A DNA stretch of 64,000 nucleotides from JACVRW01 sp963808545 (GTDB taxonomy: Bacteria; Actinomycetota; Thermoleophilia; Solirubrobacterales; Thermoleophilaceae), in NCBI GenBank assembly GCA_963808545.1, contig CAWEGB010000007.1, forward strand, positions 124,001 through 188,000, given 5' to 3'. Of this stretch, positions 33,016-40,960 are shown piece by piece. The notes under the pieces were generated by a model. The model was not told where the DNA came from. It saw nothing but the letters and a program-made list of their open reading frames with translations, and ran no database searches. A program made the translations under genes and the position numbers. The stretch's first letter is position 1; every line of letters starts with the position of its first letter.

Positions 33016-33459
33016 TCAGTGAGCCGGCGGCTCCCAGCCCTCGAGGACGGGAGCGCGCCAGTCGGCGCCCACGGTCTTGGAGTTCTCCACCCAGGGCCCC
33101 AGCTCGGGCTGGGGGAACTTGCAGTGGATCTCCTTGAGGCGGATGCCGTAGGAGTTGCCCGACTGGAGGTGGGCCATCAGCACCTTGCGCGCGATCTCGT
33201 TCTCGCGACCTTCGGGGATCGGGAAGTGAATCTTCAGGAAGGAGTTCGAGTAGCGGTCGAAGACGGCGGGCATGCCCTCCTCCTCGAGCAGCTCGATGTC
33301 CTCGAGCCAGTTGATGTCCCGGCCCGGGGTGGACGCCATGAGGTCGATGTCCTCCACCTCGCCGATGTCCTCCTGGTAGGGAAAGCGCCGGCCCGACAGG
33401 AACTCGGAGTCGATCGACTGGATCTTCTCCGGCTCGCCCCTCTCCTCGAAGCCGGTCAT
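33016..33459 (-). CDS. uncharacterised protein of the mgs2 operon
   Basis: 147 residues. The ATG at 33459 overlaps the mgsC2 stop (ATGA) and the gene ends one base before the FAD oxidase start, so it is tightly coupled on both sides. It is acidic and soluble, without signal peptide or membrane helix. Notable segments are F-P-Y-Q-E-D-I-G-E-V-E-D-I-D, I-H-F-P-I-P-E-G and I-H-C-K-F-P-Q-P-E-L-G. I do not recognise a family. It may be an accessory subunit or chaperone of the split glutamate synthase or the oxidase. Module 1 has no counterpart. Confidence 0.75.
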   Translation of the reverse strand: MTGFEERGEPEKIQSIDSEFLSGRRFPYQEDIGEVEDIDLMASTPGRDINWLEDIELLEEEGMPAVFDRYSNSFLKIHFPIPEGRENEIARKVLMAHLQSGNSYGIRLKEIHCKFPQPELGPWVENSKTVGADWRAPVLEGWEPPAH

Positions 33460-34886
33460 CGGGCCTCCTCGCGAACCGCGGGCAGCTCGTCGACCGGGTT
33501 CTCCAGGTAACGGTCGAGCATCGTCTTGATCTCCTCGAGCGCGCGGCTCTCGGAGACCCCGGGCACGTAGTCGGTGCCCGCCAGCGGCACGCGGGCCATC
33601 GCGGCCGCCTCGGTGGTCAGCGCCGCCAGGTCCTCGGGCTCGAGCGAGTGGATGTTGGTCTTGCCGCAGGCCCGGGCCAGCATCTGCACCTCGAGCGTGA
33701 GCGTGTGGAGGAAGTTGTAGACCCGGCCTGCCGCCTCCTCCACGTTCAGCCGCTTGCGCAGCTCCGGGTCCTGGGTGGTGATGCCCACCGGGCAGCGGCC
33801 GGTGTGGCAGTGGTAGCACTGGCCCGCCGGCACGCCGATCGTGCCCTCGTAGTCGGTGACGCCCGGGATCTCCTTGTTGCAGTTGAGCGCCATCAGCGAC
33901 GAATGGCCGATGGCCACCGCCTTGGCTCCCAGGGCCAGGCACTTGGCGATGTCGCCGCCGTTGCGGATGCCGCCGGCCACCACCAGGTCGATCTCGTCGG
34001 CCAGGCCCACGTCCTCGAGCGCGCGCCGCGCCTCGGGGATCGCCGCCATCAGCGGAATGCCGGTCTCCTCGGAGGCCACGTGCGGGCCGGCGCCGGTGCC
34101 GCCCTCGGCGCCGTCCAGGTAGATGATGTCCGGTCCGCACTTCGCCGCCATGCGCACGTCGTCGTAGACGCGCGCGGCGCCGAGCTTGAGCTGGATCGGG
34201 ATCTCGTAGTTGGTGGCCTCGCGAGTCTCCTGGACCTTCAGAGAGAGGTCGTCGGGGCCGAGCCAGTCCGGATGGCGCGCGGGTGAGCGCTGGTCGATCC
34301 CGGCGGGCAGCGAGCGCATCTCGGCCACCTGTTCGGTGACCTTCTGGCCCATCAGATGGCCGCCCAGGCCGACCTTGCAGCCCTGCCCGATGAAGAACTC
34401 GACCGCGTCGGCCAGCATCAGGTGGTGCGGGTTGAACCCGTACCGGCTCTGGATGATCTGGTAGTACCACTTGGTGGACAGGTCGCGCTCGGGCGGGATC
34501 ATTCCGCCCTCGCCCGAGCAGGTGGCCGTGCCGGCCATCGAGGCGCCCTTGGCCAGCGCCATCTTGGCCTCGATCGACAGCGCGCCGAAGCTCATCCCCG
34601 TGATGTAGACGGGAATGTCGAGCTCGATCGGCTTCTTGGCGAAGCGCGCGCCCAGGACCGTCTTGGTCTCGCACTTCTCGCGGTATCCCTCGATCACGAA
34701 GCGCGTGAGCGTGCCGGGAAGGAAGATCAGCTCGTCCCAGTGCGGGATCTTCTTGAACATCGAGAAGCCGCGCATCCGATAGCGACCGAGCTCGGCCTTC
34801 ATGTGGATGTCGTCGATGACCTCCGGGGTGAAGATCTTGCTGCGGCCGAGGATCGTCTTCTCGGAGGGTGCGTTCTCGTCTGCCAT
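33456..34886 (-). CDS. mgsC: glutamate-synthase-like FMN/[3Fe-4S] subunit, MgsC type (module 2)
   Basis: 476 residues from ATG 34886 (M-A-D-E-N). The FMN barrel has I-T-G-M-S-F-G-A-L-S, H-P-D-W-L-G-P-D-D-L, Y-L-D-G-A-E-G-G-T-G and V-V-A-G-G-I-R-N-G-G-D. The cluster loop keeps C357-x2-C360-x4-C365 followed by P-V-G-I-T-T-Q, as in GOGAT and MgsC. The protein is expected to form N-methylglutamate from the amine released by MgsA2. It is about 40 residues longer than the module 1 paralogue. The four genes before it and two after are on the same strand with little or no spacing. Confidence 0.85.
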   Translation of the reverse strand: MADENAPSEKTILGRSKIFTPEVIDDIHMKAELGRYRMRGFSMFKKIPHWDELIFLPGTLTRFVIEGYREKCETKTVLGARFAKKPIELDIPVYITGMSFGALSIEAKMALAKGASMAGTATCSGEGGMIPPERDLSTKWYYQIIQSRYGFNPHHLMLADAVEFFIGQGCKVGLGGHLMGQKVTEQVAEMRSLPAGIDQRSPARHPDWLGPDDLSLKVQETREATNYEIPIQLKLGAARVYDDVRMAAKCGPDIIYLDGAEGGTGAGPHVASEETGIPLMAAIPEARRALEDVGLADEIDLVVAGGIRNGGDIAKCLALGAKAVAIGHSSLMALNCNKEIPGVTDYEGTIGVPAGQCYHCHTGRCPVGITTQDPELRKRLNVEEAAGRVYNFLHTLTLEVQMLARACGKTNIHSLEPEDLAALTTEAAAMARVPLAGTDYVPGVSESRALEEIKTMLDRYLENPVDELPAVREEAR

Positions 34887-34903
34887 GCGATCGGTCTCCG
34901 GCC

Positions 34904-35695
34904 TCAGAGGACGAGCTTGCGCTCGCTCGGCTCGAGGCTGTCGTAGTTGTAGAGCTTCTTCCCACATACGAACTTGGTGAGCTCAGGGGGTGAACCGAGG
35001 CCGTAGATCGAGAACTTGCGCTCGACCAGCTCCGTGTCGGCGTCGGTCCATTCGCCCTCAACGCAGTCGACGCCGAGCGAGGCCACCTTGCCCGCCACGT
35101 AGAGCGTGCCGTCGTACATCGAATCGCCGAGGCCGTGACCCACGTCGCCGAGGATGATCTGGCGCCCTCGCTGCATCATGAACCCGGTCATCGACCCCGC
35201 GCTGCCCATCACGATGATGGTGCCGCCCTTCTGGTCGATCCCGGTCCGGGCGCCGGTGCGCCCCTTGATCACCAGGTCGCCGCCGCGCAGCGCCGCGCCG
35301 GCCAGCGAGCCGGAGTTGCTCTCGATCACGACCGTGCCGGACATCATGTTCTCGGCCACCGACCAGCCCACGCGGCCGTTGATCTGCACCTCGCCGCCAT
35401 CGAGCAGGCCGAGGCCGAAGTAGCCCAGGCTGCCGTCGAAGGTGATGCGGCAGCGGGTGAGGATGCCCACGCCCAGCGAGTGCCGAGCGCTGGGGTTGAG
35501 GACGGTCACGTCCTTCACGCCCTCCTCGTAGAGCAGCCAGCGCAGCTCGGCGTTGATCTTGCGAGTGGACAGGTCCCGGGCGTCGAACTGCGCGGTGTGG
35601 CCGTCGATCTCCGAGATCTTCGGGGTCGATCCGTCGAGCTCGACGAGCCCGCGAGCGTCATAGGTGGCGGCGCCAACCTGCTCTACCTGCTCCAC
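34904..35695 (-). CDS. mgsB: GltB C-terminal (GXGXG beta-helix) subunit, MgsB type (module 2)
   Basis: 263 residues from GTG 35695, overlapping the mgsA2 end by 13 bases. Glycine repeats of the glutamate synthase beta-helix are evident: V-A-E-N-M-M-S-G-T-V, G-G-D-L-V-I-K-G-R-T-G and G-H-G-L-G-D-S-M-Y. It aligns along its length with the module 1 protein. Its N-terminus is about 25 residues longer. It is expected to bridge the amidotransferase and FMN subunits of N-methylglutamate synthase. Confidence 0.83.
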   Translation of the reverse strand: MEQVEQVGAATYDARGLVELDGSTPKISEIDGHTAQFDARDLSTRKINAELRWLLYEEGVKDVTVLNPSARHSLGVGILTRCRITFDGSLGYFGLGLLDGGEVQINGRVGWSVAENMMSGTVVIESNSGSLAGAALRGGDLVIKGRTGARTGIDQKGGTIIVMGSAGSMTGFMMQRGRQIILGDVGHGLGDSMYDGTLYVAGKVASLGVDCVEGEWTDADTELVERKFSIYGLGSPPELTKFVCGKKLYNYDSLEPSERKLVL

Positions 35696-36618
35696 ACCAG
35701 CACCTCCCCCTCGTACGGGTCGTAGGTCTCGATCTCGCGGTCGACCACTTTGCGGATGGCGATCTCCTCAGAGGCCAGGGCCACGATGTCGTCCGACTCG
35801 TAGAGCACGAGCGGCTTGGCGCCCAGCTCGTCCTTGGCCACGCCGAGGGCGTCCTCGGTCACGCAGATGTAGGTGAAGGCCCCGTCGAGCTCGCTCAGGC
35901 TCAGCCGCATCGCGTCCTCCAGCGAGTCGCCCTTGGCCATCCGCTCGGCGAGGTACACGGCGATGATCTCGGAGTCGCACTCGGACTGGAAGCGGTGGCC
36001 CGAGCGCTCCAGGCGCCGGCGCCACATGTGGTAGTTGGTGAGCTGCCCGTTGTGGACCACGGCCACGTCCGGGAACGGGTAGGCCCAGTAGGGATGGGCG
36101 TTGGCGATGTCCACGTCGGACTCGGTGGCCATGCGCGCGTGGCCGATCGCGTGGGTGCCGATGAAATCGTCGAGCTTGTAGTCGGCGGCCACCGTCTCGG
36201 CGTCGCCGAGATCCTTGATGATCTCGAGGGTGTGGCCCAGCGAGAGCACCTCCGTGTGGCGCACGTCCTCCACGTAGTCGGCCAGCTCCTTCAGGTCACC
36301 GTCGAAGTCGAAGGTGACCGTCATGGCGTGGTCCGAGGTGGAACGCACGTCCTCCACCTGTGCGCCCATCGAGCGCATGCGGGACTCGACCTCGGAGCGC
36401 TGGCGGCGCAGCCGGCCGTCGAGCTCGAAGTCCGCGTGCCCGTTGGCCTCGGCCAGCTTCACGTGGACGACGTAGTTGGCGGCCGCCGGGCGATACAGCG
36501 CGTACCCGGTGGAGTCGGGGCCGCGATGCTTCATGGCCTGGAGCATCGCCGTCATGTCCGTGCCCACCCGGTGCTCACCGCCCCCGTCGCGGTAGATGAT
36601 GCCTGCGATTCCGCACAT
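35683..36618 (-). CDS. mgsA: class II glutamine amidotransferase subunit, MgsA type (module 2)
   Basis: 311 residues from ATG 36618, giving M-C-G-I-A-G-I with the catalytic Cys2. Other motifs are A-I-G-H-A-R-M-A-T-E-S, V-V-H-N-G-Q-L-T-N-Y and E-C-D-S-E-I-I-A. Longer in-frame readings upstream run through gmaS2 and would bury the Cys, so they are rejected. The role is amide hydrolysis of gamma-glutamylmethylamide, or glutamine, feeding the amine to MgsC. The gap to gmaS2 is 17 bases. Confidence 0.87.
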   Translation of the reverse strand: MCGIAGIIYRDGGGEHRVGTDMTAMLQAMKHRGPDSTGYALYRPAAANYVVHVKLAEANGHADFELDGRLRRQRSEVESRMRSMGAQVEDVRSTSDHAMTVTFDFDGDLKELADYVEDVRHTEVLSLGHTLEIIKDLGDAETVAADYKLDDFIGTHAIGHARMATESDVDIANAHPYWAYPFPDVAVVHNGQLTNYHMWRRRLERSGHRFQSECDSEIIAVYLAERMAKGDSLEDAMRLSLSELDGAFTYICVTEDALGVAKDELGAKPLVLYESDDIVALASEEIAIRKVVDREIETYDPYEGEVLVWSR

Positions 36619-36635
36619 GGCTGCTCCTCCGCCCG

Positions 36636-38105
36636 CTAGGGCAGGACCTCCAGATATTCCTCGCGCTCCCAGTCGGTCACGGCAGCGAGGTAGCGCTCCC
36701 ATTCGTCGCGCTTGTAGTGCTCGAACACCTTGTACAGGCGGCCGGGCATGGCGCCCTTGATGACCTCGTCCTTGGCGAGCTCGTCCAGCGCCGCTCCCAG
36801 TGAGTCCGGCACCTTCTCGATCTCGGCCCCCTCCTGGAGCAGGTCGTAGGTGTTGCCCGTCTGCGGCGGGCCCGGGTCGATCTCGTTGCGAATGCCGTCG
36901 AGGCCGGCGCGCAGCAGCGCGGCGACGGTCAGGTACGGGTTGCAGGAGGCGTCCACGCCGCGGTACTCGAAGCGCCCACCCGAGGCCACGCGCACCGTGG
37001 TGGTGCGGTTCTGCCAGCCCCAGTTCTTGTAGATCGGCGCCCAGAAGCCCGTGTCCCACATGCGGCAGTAGGAGTTGACGGTGGGGTTGCCCACGCACAT
37101 GAGCGCGTGGAAGTGCTCGAGCAGGCCACCGAGGAAATGCCGCGCCGTCTGCGACAGCTGGGCCGGCCCGTCCGGGTCGTGGAAGACGTTCTTGCCGTCC
37201 CCGTCGATGAGGGTGAAGTGGTGGTGATGCCCGTTGGCCGACACCCCCGTGAACGGCTTGGGCATGAAGGTGCCGAGCAGGCCGTGCTTGCGCCCCACCG
37301 CCGCGACGATCTGACGGTAGGTGGTGATGTTGTCCGCGGTGCGCACCGGACGGTCGAAGCGGAAGTTGAGCTCCAGCTGGCCGGGTGCGTCCTCGTGGTC
37401 GCCGTAGCTCATGTCGAGCCCGAGCTTCTGCCCGTAGTCGATCACGTCCATCAGCACCGGACGGAGCTCCTCGAACTGATGGATGTGGTAGCAGTAGGGC
37501 TTGGTCACGCCCTCCGGCTCCTGGCCGTCCTCGGGGCGCTTGAGCCACATCATCTCCGGCTCGATGCCGATCAGGAAGCTCAGCCCCAGCTCGTCCTCGA
37601 ACTCCTTGACGATGTGCTTCAGGTTCTGCCGGCAGTCGGCGTCGAGCAGGTCGCCCGTCTCGGTGTCGTAGCAGTCGCAATACACCCTCGCCACGCGGTT
37701 GTCCCAGGGCAGGACGGCGAAGGTGTCGAGGTCGGCCACGGCGGCGAGCTCGGACTCGTGGGGGTCGAAGCCGATGTAGTTGCCCAGGCGGTCGACGAAC
37801 AGGTTGGCGGTGGCGCCGTAGACGAGCTGGTAGCCCTTCTCGGCCACCTGCGGGAAGAAGTCGGCCACCACGCCCTTGCCCATCACGCGGCCGGTGACGG
37901 ACACCTGCTGGAAGAAGACGTACTTGATGCCGTCGCGCTCGATGCGGCCGGCGATCTCCTGGATCCGCTCGCGCCGTCCCGGCTGGTTGCGTGCCTCCTC
38001 GAGCGTGGCGGGAGGCACCGACGTGCGGGGCGTCTTGAGGACCGTCTCCACGGTGCCTCCGAACGTCGCTGGGGCGGCGCCGTCAACGGTGACGCTGTCG
38101 CTCAT
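36636..38105 (-). CDS. gmaS: glutamine-synthetase-like ligase, probable gamma-glutamylmethylamide synthetase (module 2)
   Basis: 489 residues. GS-fold motifs: G-I-E-P-E-M-M-W, D-H-E-D-A-P-G-Q-L-E-L-N-F, N-G-H-H-H-H-F-T-L, Q-N-R-T-T-T-V-R-V and C-N-P-Y-L-T-V-A-A. The usual N-S-Y-K-R loop is N-S-Y-C-R-M. It carries an N-terminal extension of about 40 residues relative to the module 1 enzyme, and the two paralogues are well diverged. It is first in an operon with mgsABC, which is the context of characterised gmaS genes. An operator candidate lies 73 bases upstream. Confidence 0.85.
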   Translation of the reverse strand: MSDSVTVDGAAPATFGGTVETVLKTPRTSVPPATLEEARNQPGRRERIQEIAGRIERDGIKYVFFQQVSVTGRVMGKGVVADFFPQVAEKGYQLVYGATANLFVDRLGNYIGFDPHESELAAVADLDTFAVLPWDNRVARVYCDCYDTETGDLLDADCRQNLKHIVKEFEDELGLSFLIGIEPEMMWLKRPEDGQEPEGVTKPYCYHIHQFEELRPVLMDVIDYGQKLGLDMSYGDHEDAPGQLELNFRFDRPVRTADNITTYRQIVAAVGRKHGLLGTFMPKPFTGVSANGHHHHFTLIDGDGKNVFHDPDGPAQLSQTARHFLGGLLEHFHALMCVGNPTVNSYCRMWDTGFWAPIYKNWGWQNRTTTVRVASGGRFEYRGVDASCNPYLTVAALLRAGLDGIRNEIDPGPPQTGNTYDLLQEGAEIEKVPDSLGAALDELAKDEVIKGAMPGRLYKVFEHYKRDEWERYLAAVTDWEREEYLEVLP

Positions 38106-38177
38106 GCACTCTCCTCAGGAGTTGACCAAGGGTGACCGGGCCAGAGCACCCGGCGCGTGGGCGAATATATCCACTTT

Positions 38178-38191
38178 GAGCAAATTTGTAC
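38178..38191. promoter_or_regulatory. palindromic operator candidate before gmaS2
   Basis: GAGCAAATTTGTAC, core CAAATTTG perfectly palindromic. Its inverse differs from the site at 28909-28922 by a single base. It lies 73-86 bases upstream of the gmaS2 start, in the only AT-rich part of this gap (see also AATATAT at 38164-38170). Confidence 0.6.
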
Positions 38192-38215
38192 AGTCGGGCC
38201 GCGCTCGCGATGCCG

Positions 38216-38465
38216 TCATGCGTTGGCGCCAATCCCGAGCTCGGCGGCGCGCCGTTCGACGTCACGCCGGCTCTCGACGTCGAGCTTCATCAGCACCGCC
38301 GCCACGTGGTGCTCGGCGGTCCGCGGCGAGACCACCAGGCGCTCCGCGATCTCCGCGTTGGTGAGGCCTTCCACCAGCAGATCCACGACCTCCAGCTGAC
38401 GGGCGGTCAGGCCCGCGGGGTTGGCCCGGGTCGCGTGGCGCGGTCCCTGCGGTGGCGCCCACCTA
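38216..38465 (-). pseudogene. C-terminal remnant of a LuxR-family regulator
   Basis: On the minus strand one frame ending at TGA 38216-38218 spells a LuxR helix-turn-helix: L-T-A-R-Q-L-E-V-V-D-L-L, T-N-A-E-I-A-E-R-L, S-P-R-T-A-E-H-H-V-A-A-V-L. The preceding R-H-A-T-R-A-N-P-A-G resembles the linker of large ATP-binding LuxR proteins. No start codon in this frame leaves the domain whole. The frame merges into the out-of-phase end of the GntR gene. I read it as the tail of a larger regulator whose front has been replaced. Confidence 0.65.
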
Positions 38466-38484
38466 TCTTCGGCGGATCGGCTAC

Positions 38485-39270
38485 CTACGTGTCGCGGCCG
38501 ATGGCGGGCACCGGCGGAACATCCTCGAGCCAGCGCATCACGTGCAGATCGATGCTCGTGGGCAGGAACACGTCGGTCGAGTGCATGACGGGCGTTCCCT
38601 GTGCGGTGGACGTCACGTGATCGATCGCAAGGGCCGCCAGCGTCTCCGCCACGTTCAGCGCCTTGCCGATCCGGTCACGCCGGGTGACCACGCGCGCGCT
38701 GATGTGCGCGCGCGTGTAGGCCACCGGCACCCCCGCGGCCAGGAGCACGTCCAGGACCATGTCGCCGCGCTCGAGCGCCGCTCGCAGCCGCGACTCGTCC
38801 GGGAGGTCGATCTGCGGGTGGACCACGTCGCGCATCCAGGACCCCGGCTCCCCGTCCATGAGGAGCACGCGCGTGAGGGTGGCGGCCTCGCGCTCGGGCT
38901 CCACTCCGAAGAGAGTGCCCAGCTCCTCCCCGACCCGGCGCTGCTCCATCTCGAGCTCGCCGAGCTCGAGCGCGATCCCGCGCCGGCGAGCGAGCTCCGA
39001 GTAGGACACGAGCTTCTCGAGCCCCTCGTCGAGACTCGACGACAGCGCCCGGCCCACATAGGTGCCGCTCCCCTGCCGCCGGATGATCTCGCCGCTCTCC
39101 TCGAGCCGCTGCAGGGCGGTGCGCAGCGTGCCGCGCGAAATGCCGAGCTGACCCGACAGCTCCTGTTCGGGCGGGAGGCGCTCGCCGGGGCGATGCCGAC
39201 CGGTGGCGAGCCAGCGCCGCAGGGCCTCCTCGGCTATGTCGACGAGAGAGCGCTTCGTAGGCGTCGCCAC
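38485..39270 (-). CDS. GntR-family regulator with UTRA effector domain (HutC type)
   Basis: 261 residues from GTG 39270. The winged helix has E-R-L-P-P-E-Q-E-L-S, L-G-I-S-R-G-T-L-R-T-A-L and Q-G-S-G-T-Y-V-G. The UTRA domain follows, with L-L-M-D-G-E-P-G-S-W-M-R-D and P-V-A-Y-T-R-A-H-I. UTRA domains bind small metabolites and usually release a repressor from DNA. The gene ends the soxDAGB-fhs transcription unit, ten bases after fhs. It is the best candidate to bind the repeated GTACAAATTTGTAC-like palindromes, including the one before soxD (autoregulation). Confidence 0.88.
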   Translation of the reverse strand: MATPTKRSLVDIAEEALRRWLATGRHRPGERLPPEQELSGQLGISRGTLRTALQRLEESGEIIRRQGSGTYVGRALSSSLDEGLEKLVSYSELARRRGIALELGELEMEQRRVGEELGTLFGVEPEREAATLTRVLLMDGEPGSWMRDVVHPQIDLPDESRLRAALERGDMVLDVLLAAGVPVAYTRAHISARVVTRRDRIGKALNVAETLAALAIDHVTSTAQGTPVMHSTDVFLPTSIDLHVMRWLEDVPPVPAIGRDT

Positions 39271-39280
39271 GAGGGCGATC

Positions 39281-40960
39281 CTAGAACAGCCCGACCGTCC
39301 GGCCCTCGGCGTCGATGTCGACGTTGAGCGCCGCGGGAGCCTTGCCCAGCCCCGGCATCTGCTGGATGTCGCCGCAGAGCGGCACGAGCCAGCCGGCGCC
39401 GGTGTAGGCCCGGACGTCGCGCACCGGCAGCTCGAAGTCCTCCGGGGCGTTGAGGAGCGCCGGATCGGCGGACAGCGAGAGGTGGGTCTTGGCCATGCAG
39501 ATCGGGAGCTTGTCCAGGCCGTCCTCGTGGTACTGGCGCATCTTGCGCTGGGCGTCCAGGTAGAAGACCACGTCCTTCGCGCCGTAGACCTTGCGCGCGA
39601 CCTTGCGGATCTTGTCCTCGATCGAGTCGTCGTCCTCGTAGGTGAAGGCGAACTCGTTGGGCTGTTCGGCCGCATCCGCCACCGCCTCCGCCAGCGCCGC
39701 CGCGCCCTCGCCGCCGCGCGCGAAGCCCTCGTTGACCTCCGCTCCGAATGCGCCGGCCTCCAGGGCCAGCCTGCGAACCAGCGCGACCTCCTCGTCGCTG
39801 TCGCCGGGGCGCCGGTTGACCGCCACCACGCAGGGCAGGCCGAACGTCTTGACGATGCCCAGGTGGCGGCGCAGGTTGGCGAAGCCCTCCTCCAGGGCCG
39901 CGCCGGCCTTCGCCGCGTCCACCCGCGGATCGTCCTCGATGCCGCCGTGGTGCTTGAGCGCGCGCACGGTGGCCACCAGCACCACCGCGCTGGGCTTGAG
40001 GCCGCCCTTGCGGCAGACGATGTCGAAGAACTTCTCCATCCCCATGTCCGAGCCGAAGCCGGACTCGGTGATCACGTAGTCACCCAGCTTCTGACCGATC
40101 AGGTCGGCCACCAGCGAGGAGTTGCCGTGCGCGATGTTGGCGAACGGGCCCGCGTGCATCAGGCAGGGCTGGCCCTCGAGCGTCTGGATCAGGTTCGGCT
40201 TGAGCGCATCCTTGAGCAGCACCGCCATGGCGCCGGCCGCACCGAGATCCTCGGCGGTGACGGGCTTTCCTCCGTCGAAGGAGTGCGCCACGGTGATCGC
40301 CCCGAGCCGGGCCCGCAGGTCGTGCAGGTCGCGCGACACGGCCAGGATGGCCATGACCTCGGAAGCCGCGGTGATGTCGAAGCCCGACTCGCGCGGATAG
40401 CCGTTGGCCCGGCCGCCGAGTCCGAGAGCCACCTCGCGCAGGGCGCGGTCGTTCATGTCGAGCGCCCGGCGCCAGCCGATCCGCAGGGCGTCGATCTTGT
40501 GCGGGTTGCCGTGCAGAATCGACGCGTCGAGGAGAGCGGCCAGCAGGTTGTTGGCCGCGCCGATCGCGTGGATGTCGCCGGTGAAGTGGAGGTTCAGGTC
40601 CTCCATCGGCACCACCTGGGTCATGCCGCCGCCGGCCGCCCCTCCCTTGATGCCGAACACCGGGCCGAGCGAGGGCTCGCGCAGACAGAGGAGCGGGTCC
40701 TTGCCGATATGCCCGAGCCCCTGGGTCAGCCCGACGGCCGTGGTGGTCTTGCCCTCTCCGGCCTTGGTCGGCGTGACCCCCGCAACGCAGATGATCTTGC
40801 CGTCCGGCACGTCGGCCATGCGCTCGATCACGTCGAGCGAGACCTTCGCCTTGTGGCGCCCGTAGGGCTCGTACTCCTCGGGAGTGAGGCCGGTCCGCTC
40901 GGCGATCGTCTCGATCGGGAGGAGCTCGGCCTCCTGTGCGATCTCGAGGCTGCTCTTCAT
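39281..40960 (-). CDS. fhs: formate-tetrahydrofolate ligase
   Basis: 559 residues from ATG 40960, which overlaps the soxB stop (ATGA). An AAGGGAG site lies upstream. Signature motifs: T-P-T-K-A-G-E-G-K-T-T-T (P-loop), G-I-K-G-G-A-A-G-G-G and H-A-G-P-F-A-N-I-A-H-G. The length is normal for Fhs. The enzyme interconverts formate plus ATP plus THF with 10-formyl-THF. With a demethylating oxidase it can either recover ATP while excreting formate, or feed formate to the serine cycle. Confidence 0.95.
   Translation of the reverse strand: MKSSLEIAQEAELLPIETIAERTGLTPEEYEPYGRHKAKVSLDVIERMADVPDGKIICVAGVTPTKAGEGKTTTAVGLTQGLGHIGKDPLLCLREPSLGPVFGIKGGAAGGGMTQVVPMEDLNLHFTGDIHAIGAANNLLAALLDASILHGNPHKIDALRIGWRRALDMNDRALREVALGLGGRANGYPRESGFDITAASEVMAILAVSRDLHDLRARLGAITVAHSFDGGKPVTAEDLGAAGAMAVLLKDALKPNLIQTLEGQPCLMHAGPFANIAHGNSSLVADLIGQKLGDYVITESGFGSDMGMEKFFDIVCRKGGLKPSAVVLVATVRALKHHGGIEDDPRVDAAKAGAALEEGFANLRRHLGIVKTFGLPCVVAVNRRPGDSDEEVALVRRLALEAGAFGAEVNEGFARGGEGAAALAEAVADAAEQPNEFAFTYEDDDSIEDKIRKVARKVYGAKDVVFYLDAQRKMRQYHEDGLDKLPICMAKTHLSLSADPALLNAPEDFELPVRDVRAYTGAGWLVPLCGDIQQMPGLGKAPAALNVDIDAEGRTVGLF

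Noticed and set aside
34967..38105. Longer in-frame starts for mgsA2 and mgsC2 running through neighbouring genes
   Set aside because: They would bury the N-terminal catalytic Cys of the amidotransferase, and they overlap well-supported genes.
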